A DNA stretch of 9,165 nt from Armatimonadota bacterium (lineage in GTDB: Bacteria; Sysuimicrobiota; Sysuimicrobiia; Sysuimicrobiales; Humicultoraceae). Shown piece after piece: positions 4,401-9,165 of this stretch. The number at the start of each line of letters is the position of its first letter. Within the stretch, counting starts at the first letter, position 1. Under the pieces are notes generated by a model. That model had not been told where the DNA came from. It worked only from the letters and a program-made list of their open reading frames with translations, and made no database searches. A program made the translations under genes and the position numbers. The stretch lies in the NCBI GenBank assembly GCA_016199305.1, contig JACQGZ010000037.1, positions 1-9,165 of the forward strand, written 5' to 3'.

Positions 4401-5450
4401 TCAGATCCGCCAGTAGTTGAGGGCGGTGCGCCGGGCGCGGCGGATGCGCTCGCGGATGACCGGGTAGGGGGCCTCCTCGAACCGGTGATCGGGAAACGCG
4501 GTGCGGGCGGTGCGCCGGGTCAGGACCTCCAGGGTGGCCACCACCGAGGTGGCCAGACCGGGCAGGTCGTAGCCGCCTTCGAGCACCGCCACAAGCCGCC
4601 CCGTTCCCCGCCGCGCGGCGTCCACCGCCAGTTCCGTCAGCGTCCGAAAGCCCGCCGCGCTGACGAGCATCCCGCTGAGCGGGTCGGCGAAGTGGGCATC
4701 GTAGCCAGCGGAGACCAGCAGCAGGTCCGGGAGAAACGCGCCCGCCAGGGGCACGACGACCTCCTCAAAGACCAGACGGTACCCTTCGTCGCCGGTCTCC
4801 GGCGGCAGCGGGATGTTCAGGGTGAACCCCTCGCCCTCTCCCTCCCCCACCTCGTCCCAGGCGCCGGTCCCCGGGTACCAGTTCTCCTGATGCGTGGACA
4901 CGTACAGCACCGTGGGATCGCGCCAGAAGATCGCCTGCGTCCCGTTGCCGTGATGCACGTCCCAGTCCAGCAGGAGAATCCGCCGCAGCCCAAAACGGTC
5001 GCGCGCCGCCACGGCGGCCAGCGCCGCGTTGTTGAACAGGCAGAACCCCATGCCCCGGTCGGGAAGCGCGTGGTGCCCCGGGGGCCGCACCAGCGCGAAG
5101 GCGGACTCGGCGCGGCCCTCTGCCACCGCCGTGACTGCCGCCACCGCGCCGCCCGCCGCCTGCAGCGCAACCTCATACGACTCGGCGCCCACGAAGGTGT
5201 CCGGATCGACCATGCCGCCGCCCGCCGCCGCCATCTGCTCGACCTGGCGCACGTACTCGGGCCGGTGCACGGCGCGCAGCAGGTCAAGGTCGACCGGCGC
5301 GACCTCGGCGGGCTCACTCAGCGCCTCGCGCAGGCCGCTCTCGTCGATCGCCTCGCGGACCGCCGTCAGGCGTTCAGGGCGTTCGGGGTGATCTGGAGGA
5401 GTCTGGTGGCGGAGGTAGGTGTCGCTGGCAACCAGCAGGACGCTCGCCAC
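4401..5450 (-). CDS. Histone deacetylase family zinc amidohydrolase
   Basis: The 349-residue protein has the full active-site signature of the arginase/deacetylase fold. RPPGHHA (His126-His127) carries the catalytic histidine pair and GFCLFNN follows. DWDVHHGNG holds zinc ligands Asp164 and His166. SAGYDAH provides Asp251, and LEGGYD holds Tyr294, which stabilises the transition state. HPERPERL at residues 21-28 is the usual N-terminal motif. These bacterial enzymes are cytoplasmic and remove acyl groups from acetylpolyamines, acetyl-lysine or similar substrates; which one applies here cannot be read from the sequence. The start is GTG 5450-5448, since an in-frame stop at 5489-5487 closes the frame and no ATG precedes the conserved N-terminus. 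GGACGG lies about 12 bases upstream. It follows rpe by 45 bases and is probably the last gene of the rsmB operon. Confidence 0.92.
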   Translation of the reverse strand: MASVLLVASDTYLRHQTPPDHPERPERLTAVREAIDESGLREALSEPAEVAPVDLDLLRAVHRPEYVRQVEQMAAAGGGMVDPDTFVGAESYEVALQAAGGAVAAVTAVAEGRAESAFALVRPPGHHALPDRGMGFCLFNNAALAAVAARDRFGLRRILLLDWDVHHGNGTQAIFWRDPTVLYVSTHQENWYPGTGAWDEVGEGEGEGFTLNIPLPPETGDEGYRLVFEEVVVPLAGAFLPDLLLVSAGYDAHFADPLSGMLVSAAGFRTLTELAVDAARRGTGRLVAVLEGGYDLPGLATSVVATLEVLTRRTARTAFPDHRFEEAPYPVIRERIRRARRTALNYWRI

Positions 5451-5454
5451 GGTG

Positions 5455-5499
5455 TCATTTCGCCGTCCAGAACAGTTGCCAGAACATCATGATTCTCAT
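5455..5499 (-). CDS. Possible 14-codon mini-ORF between rpe and the deacetylase
   Basis: An ATG at 5499-5497 overlaps the rpe stop as ATGA and opens MRIMMFWQLFWTAK. It ends at TGA 5457-5455, four bases before the GTG of the deacetylase. The position would link translation of the two genes. The peptide is hydrophobic, with two Trp and two Phe. Such a short frame can arise by chance, so this is a candidate only. Confidence 0.25.
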   Translation of the reverse strand: MRIMMFWQLFWTAK

Positions 5500-6179
5500 C
5501 GTCCGCTGATCCGAGGTGATGGCAAGGCGCTGGCGGCGGCTCTCAGGCGGGCCAGGGACGCTTCGATGCCCCCCTCTCCCTCAAAGACCGCCGACGCCGC
5601 GACGAGGAGACGCGCGCCGGCGGCCACGGCTGGCCCCGCCGTGGCCTCATTGACCCCCCCGTCCACCGCCAGTGTGATGTCGCGGCCGGATGCGTCCGCC
5701 ATCTCGCGCAGCGCGCGCAGTTTGTCCAGCGCGGCGGGGATGAAGGCCTGCCCGGCGTAACCCGGGTTGACGCTCATCACCAGGAGACCGTCCGCCTCCG
5801 CCAGCGCCCAGGCCACCGCTTCGGGCGGCGTCGCGGGATTGAGCGCCACCACGGGGGCAGCGCCCCGCGCGCGGATGTGCGTGAGGAGACGGTGCAGATG
5901 GCCCGCGGCCTCCACGTGCACGGCGATGCGCGCCGCTCCCGCGTCCAGGAAGGCGTCCACCTGGCGCTCCGGCTCCACCACCATCAGGTGGACGTCGAAG
6001 GGCAGCCGGGTGCGGGGACGCAGGGCGCGCAGCACACCCGGCCCCATCGTGATCGGCGGGACGAAGCGGCCGTCCATCGCGTCGATGTGCAGGAGGTCGG
6101 CGCCTCCGCGCTCGGCCGCGGCCACCGCCTCGCCGAGGCGGGCGAAGTCCGCCGAGAGGAGGGAAGCGGCGATCTGCAC
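5496..6179 (-). CDS. rpe: Ribulose-phosphate 3-epimerase
   Basis: The 227-residue TIM-barrel enzyme interconverts D-ribulose 5-phosphate and D-xylulose 5-phosphate in the pentose phosphate and Calvin pathways. Family signatures appear in order: ASLLSADFARLGE at the N-terminus (Ser7), HIDAMDGRFVPPITMG with metal ligand His31 and catalytic Asp33, FDVHLMV with His64, MSVNPGYAGQAF for phosphate binding, and AVDGGVN with Asp173. The start GTG 6179-6177 places these motifs at the usual distances. No good Shine-Dalgarno sequence sits in front of it, and the pknB stop is only 8 bases upstream, so coupling to pknB translation is likely. The rpe stop overlaps a mini-ORF. Placement after pknB is common in Gram-positive-type clusters, usually with rsgA between them; rsgA is not here. 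Confidence 0.95.
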   Translation of the reverse strand: MQIAASLLSADFARLGEAVAAAERGGADLLHIDAMDGRFVPPITMGPGVLRALRPRTRLPFDVHLMVVEPERQVDAFLDAGAARIAVHVEAAGHLHRLLTHIRARGAAPVVALNPATPPEAVAWALAEADGLLVMSVNPGYAGQAFIPAALDKLRALREMADASGRDITLAVDGGVNEATAGPAVAAGARLLVAASAVFEGEGGIEASLARLRAAASALPSPRISGR

Positions 6180-6187
6180 CGCGGGAG

Positions 6188-8185
6188 TCAGGGTCGGATC
6201 TCCTGGACCAGCACCGCGTTGATGTAGACCTGGATGATCGTGTAGCCGCGGCTCTGCACGACCAGGTCGATACGTTCGCCCGGGTTGTGCGACCGCTCGT
6301 AGACCGTCCGCACGCCGCTCTCGTCGATGACGATGATCCGCACGCGCTGGCCAGCAGCCCCCTCGGGCACCACCACGTGCACGGCCGTGCGCAGGTCCCC
6401 CCGGGCGCGCTCCTCTCCCCGCGGTGTCGGGCCGGGCGCGACCGGCGGAGTGGGCGGGGTCTGCCGCTCGCCCGTCACGACCGGCACCTGCGGGGGATTC
6501 TGCTCCGCGCCGGGACGCACGCTGACGGTCAGGGTGACCTCGGTTTGCGCCGGTTTGATCCTCCGCCCGGGCGCCGGCGTCTGATCTACCACCGTCCCCG
6601 GCGGGACGTCCGGGCTGACCGCGCTGCGCACCTGGCGGACGATCAGCCCCAGCTCCTCCAGCCGTTCCCGCGCCTCCGCCAGCGAGCGCCCCACCAGGAC
6701 GGGCATCTCGACCAGCTCCGGGCCGCGGCTCACCAGCAGCGTGACCGCGCTGCCGCGGGAGGCCCGGCTGCCGGCCGGGGGATCCTGCGTCATGATCAGA
6801 CCGGCCCGGACGGCCTGGTCGAACCGCTCATCCACCCGTCCGACGCGCAGCCGCGCGTTCTCGATGACCAGCCGGGCGCTGGGCAAGGGCTGCCCCACCA
6901 CCTCCGGCACGGCCACCTGCTCCCGGCCCTGGCTGACGACGACCGTGATGACGCGCCCTCCCTTCACGCGCTTCCCCGGCGCCTGATCCTGAGAGATGAT
7001 CGAACCAGCCGGCACCGTATCGCTGTAGCCACGCGCCTCCGTGTTCAGCCCCACCCCGGCGCGACGGGCCACCGTCTCCGCCTCCGCCACGGGCAGCCCG
7101 ACCAGTTTCGGCACGTCCACCTCGGCGACGGTGTAGTAGGAGGTGACCGATCGCCAGGCGCCCCAGACCCCGCCGGTGAGGAGGGCGACGATCATCACGG
7201 CCAGGGCCGGGCCGAGCGTGCGCGAGAGCCGGACGCGCTGCCAGAGCGTGATCAGGGTCTCGCGGAGGGTGGCGCCCCCGGGAGCCCGACCTGCCTCGGC
7301 CCCCCCCGGACGAAGCACGCGGGTCGCCTCGACGGGTTCGGGTTCCAGCATCCCTTCTCGCCAGAAGGAGGTCTGGCCCAGCAGGTCGGTGGCCAGATCG
7401 CCGGCGGTCGGGTAGCGGTGGCGCGGCGACTTAGCCATCCCGCGCAGGATCACCGCCTCGAGGGCGGCCGGCACCTCCGGGTTCAATGCGCTGGGCGCCG
7501 GGGGCACCTCGTGGAGGTGCTTGAGCGCGACGGCGATGGGGCTGTCCCCGTCGAAGGGCAGCGCTCCGGTGACCATCTCGAAGAGCACAACCGCCAGCGC
7601 GTAGATGTCCGCGGCGCGGCCGGTCGGCTGCCCGCGGGCGGCCTCGGGGGAGAGGTACTGCACCGAGCCGAGCACGGTACCGGTCTGGGTGATCGTGACG
7701 GCCGAGAGCGCCCGGGCGATGCCGAAGTCGGTGACCTTCACCACGCCGTCGGCGGTGAGCAGGATGTTCTGCGGCTTGATGTCGCGGTGGATGATCCCGC
7801 GGCGGTGCGCGTAATCCAGCACCTCACAGACCTGGACGCCGATGCGCACCGCCTCGGCGACCTCCAGCGGCCCGCCGGACTCGCGGAGGCGGCGCTTCAG
7901 GTCCTGGCCCTCGACGAACTCCATGGCGATGAAGTGGACGCCGTCGGCCTCCCCGCTCTCGTACACCTGCACCATGTTGGGGTGGGTGAGCGAGGCGACG
8001 GCACGCGCCTCCCGCTGGAAGCGCTCCACGAACTCGGCGTCGGCGGCGTACTGCTCGCGCAGGATCTTCAGCGCCGCGGTCTGCCCGTCGCGCAGCCGGC
8101 GCGCGCGGTAGACTGCCGCCATCCCGCCCTGCCCGATGGCCGCCTCAACCTGGTAACCGCCGAGGGTGGTGCCCGCTCGTATCAT
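6188..8185 (-). CDS. pknB: PASTA-domain Ser/Thr protein kinase (PknB/PrkC type)
   Basis: The 665-residue membrane kinase has a catalytic domain at about 10-270: glycine loop IGQGGMAAVY, Lys40 in AALKIL, HRDIKPQN with Asp135, and TDFGIAR with Asp153. Its activation loop TITQTGTVLGS has Thr166 and Thr168 where PknB autophosphorylates. After a Pro/Ala-rich linker, residues 325-345 form one transmembrane helix. Three PASTA repeats follow outside the cell (about 353-420, 423-489 and 491-556), the fold that senses muropeptides or lipid II. A Pro-rich linker (560-595) leads to an extra beta-rich domain (599-665), TAVHVVVPEG to VLVQEIRP. The ATG at 8185 overlaps the rsmB stop as ATGA. Such kinases control cell-wall synthesis, division and growth state. 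No cognate PP2C phosphatase gene is adjacent in the window. Confidence 0.95.
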   Translation of the reverse strand: MIRAGTTLGGYQVEAAIGQGGMAAVYRARRLRDGQTAALKILREQYAADAEFVERFQREARAVASLTHPNMVQVYESGEADGVHFIAMEFVEGQDLKRRLRESGGPLEVAEAVRIGVQVCEVLDYAHRRGIIHRDIKPQNILLTADGVVKVTDFGIARALSAVTITQTGTVLGSVQYLSPEAARGQPTGRAADIYALAVVLFEMVTGALPFDGDSPIAVALKHLHEVPPAPSALNPEVPAALEAVILRGMAKSPRHRYPTAGDLATDLLGQTSFWREGMLEPEPVEATRVLRPGGAEAGRAPGGATLRETLITLWQRVRLSRTLGPALAVMIVALLTGGVWGAWRSVTSYYTVAEVDVPKLVGLPVAEAETVARRAGVGLNTEARGYSDTVPAGSIISQDQAPGKRVKGGRVITVVVSQGREQVAVPEVVGQPLPSARLVIENARLRVGRVDERFDQAVRAGLIMTQDPPAGSRASRGSAVTLLVSRGPELVEMPVLVGRSLAEARERLEELGLIVRQVRSAVSPDVPPGTVVDQTPAPGRRIKPAQTEVTLTVSVRPGAEQNPPQVPVVTGERQTPPTPPVAPGPTPRGEERARGDLRTAVHVVVPEGAAGQRVRIIVIDESGVRTVYERSHNPGERIDLVVQSRGYTIIQVYINAVLVQEIRP

Positions 8186-9165
8186 CGCGATCGCGCGGAG
8201 GCTTCTCCGCGTCGCCGGTCATCCCTGCGCCGTAGGCGGGCGATGTAGAATCCGTCGGTCCCGTCGCGGTGCGGGAGCAACGTCCGTTCCTGCTCGAGCG
8301 CAAAGGCGCCCCGGGCGTTCTCCAGGAACCCGCGCACCACCGCCTCTCCCTCCTCCGGCTCGGTGGAGCAGACGGCATACACCAGAACGCCGCCGGGACG
8401 CGCCGCGCCGGAGACCCCGGCCAGCATCGCCTCTTGCCGCGCGGCCATCGCGGCCACCGCCACCGGCGCGATCCGCCAGCGGATCTCGGGGCGGCGGCGG
8501 ATCACCCCCAACCCCGTACAGGGGGCGTCCAGCAGGACGCGGTCGGCGCGCTCCCGGAAGCGCCTCCCGGCCGTGCGCGCGTCGAGATGGTGGGCCTCCA
8601 CGATATCGATGCCCAATCGGGCGCAGTTCGCCGCCAGGGCGCGCAGTTTGGCCGGGGCGATGTCCAGGGCGAGGATCCGCCCGCGGTTCCCCATCAGCTC
8701 CGCCAGATGGGTGGCCTTGCCGCCGGTCCCCGCCGCCGCGTCCAGCACCGTCTCCTCCGGCTGCGGATCCACGATCCGGGATGTGGCCATCGCGCCCTCG
8801 TCCTGCATCGTCACCAGCCCGTCGTGGTACAGGTCGAGGCGCGCCCCCAGCCGACCCCGCACCCGCACCGCCTCCGGCCACCCGCCGGCCTCCGCCTCCA
8901 GTCCGCGGGCGCGCAGCCGCGCCAGGACATCGGACGCGGAGGTGCGCAGGGGGTTCACCCGCAGCATCGAGGGCGGCGGGACGTTATTCGCGGCGCAGAG
9001 CGCGCGCGTCTCCTCGAATCCCCACCGGCCCATCCACCGCTCCACCAGCCAGCGCGGATGAGACTGCGTCACCGCCAGGTGGCCGGCGGGATCGCGCTCG
9101 ACCGGCGGCGGGGCGGGTTCCCCCTCGGACGCCAGCCGGCGCAGCACGGCATTGACCAGGCCGGC
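8182..9165 (-). CDS. rsmB: 16S rRNA (cytosine-5) methyltransferase, 5' end beyond window
   Basis: The frame is open to the right edge (AGLVNAVLRRLA at the first visible codons), so the GTG at 9147 is an internal valine, not the start. About 327 residues are visible; the missing N-terminus would be the NusB-like RNA-binding domain. The fragment has the SAM-binding motif VLDAAAGTGGKATHLAE (Lys150 of the visible part) and DAPCTGLGVIRRRPEIRW with Cys216. It also has VLVYAVCSTEPEE with Cys266, the two cysteines typical of RNA m5C methyltransferases (one is the nucleophile, the other assists product release). RsmB methylates C967 of 16S rRNA (E. coli numbering). Near the N-terminal side, HPRWLVERW and MLRVNPL are family hallmarks. 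The stop overlaps the pknB start. Confidence 0.93.
   Translation of the reverse strand, partial: AGLVNAVLRRLASEGEPAPPPVERDPAGHLAVTQSHPRWLVERWMGRWGFEETRALCAANNVPPPSMLRVNPLRTSASDVLARLRARGLEAEAGGWPEAVRVRGRLGARLDLYHDGLVTMQDEGAMATSRIVDPQPEETVLDAAAGTGGKATHLAELMGNRGRILALDIAPAKLRALAANCARLGIDIVEAHHLDARTAGRRFRERADRVLLDAPCTGLGVIRRRPEIRWRIAPVAVAAMAARQEAMLAGVSGAARPGGVLVYAVCSTEPEEGEAVVRGFLENARGAFALEQERTLLPHRDGTDGFYIARLRRRDDRRRGEASARSR

Noticed and set aside
6287..8248. Plus-strand open frame of 653 codons opposite the kinase
   Set aside because: A shadow caused by the high-GC codon use of pknB; Arg/His/Asp/Pro-rich with no domain pattern.
8166..9155. Plus-strand open frame of 329 codons opposite rsmB, and 4485-5492 opposite the deacetylase
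   Set aside because: Pro/Arg/Ser-rich antisense frames over genes with complete catalytic motifs; no independent support.

Overview
The window comes from a high-GC bacterium, and every gene I can support lies on the minus strand, so transcription runs from high to low coordinates. The right-hand two thirds is a compact housekeeping block. It holds rsmB (16S rRNA m5C methyltransferase, cut by the window edge), a PASTA-type Ser/Thr kinase (PknB/PrkC family), rpe (ribulose-phosphate 3-epimerase), a zinc-dependent histone-deacetylase-like amidohydrolase, rpsA (ribosomal protein S1) and a tRNA-Pro(CGG) with an encoded CCA. The rsmB - PASTA kinase - rpe order resembles the cluster known from Bacillota and related Gram-positive-type lineages. 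The four-domain S1 with an acidic tail fits the same broad group. I cannot name the phylum from sequence alone.

Region 1, 8182-9165 to 4401: rsmB and pknB overlap by ATGA, and rpe starts 8 bases after pknB. The deacetylase follows rpe after 45 bases that hold a possible 14-codon mini-ORF. This looks like one operon joining rRNA modification, envelope or growth-state signalling, pentose-phosphate metabolism and a deacylase. The PP2C phosphatase and the rsgA GTPase that often sit in this cluster are absent from the visible interval.

Region 2, 4400 to 2726: a 175-base gap with GC-rich hairpins, then rpsA, then tRNA-Pro 39 bases downstream. A perfect 20-bp inverted repeat lies just past the tRNA CCA.

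Region 3, 2725 to 1: a loosely packed, decaying accessory stretch on the 3' side of the tRNA. It holds an interrupted ORF, a three-unit AT-rich tandem repeat that may be an insertion-sequence end, and an orphan 68-codon ORF. It also carries two diverged copies of a roughly 450-base module: a structured leader beginning at an upstream stop codon, a small YezD/DUF2292-like gene and an intrinsic terminator. Among these are two fragments resembling the C-terminal end of HD-GYP domains (one frameshifted), a FmdB-type zinc-ribbon ORF and a 53-residue coiled-coil ORF. The start of a GAF-domain sensor gene runs off the left edge. My inference is that this stretch has gone through duplication and loss of signalling genes of the GAF/HD-GYP type, leaving small conserved modules behind.

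The most unusual signal is the duplicated leader-gene-terminator module at 860-1365 and 1613-2045. Its protein ends and leader architecture are conserved although much of the leader sequence has changed.
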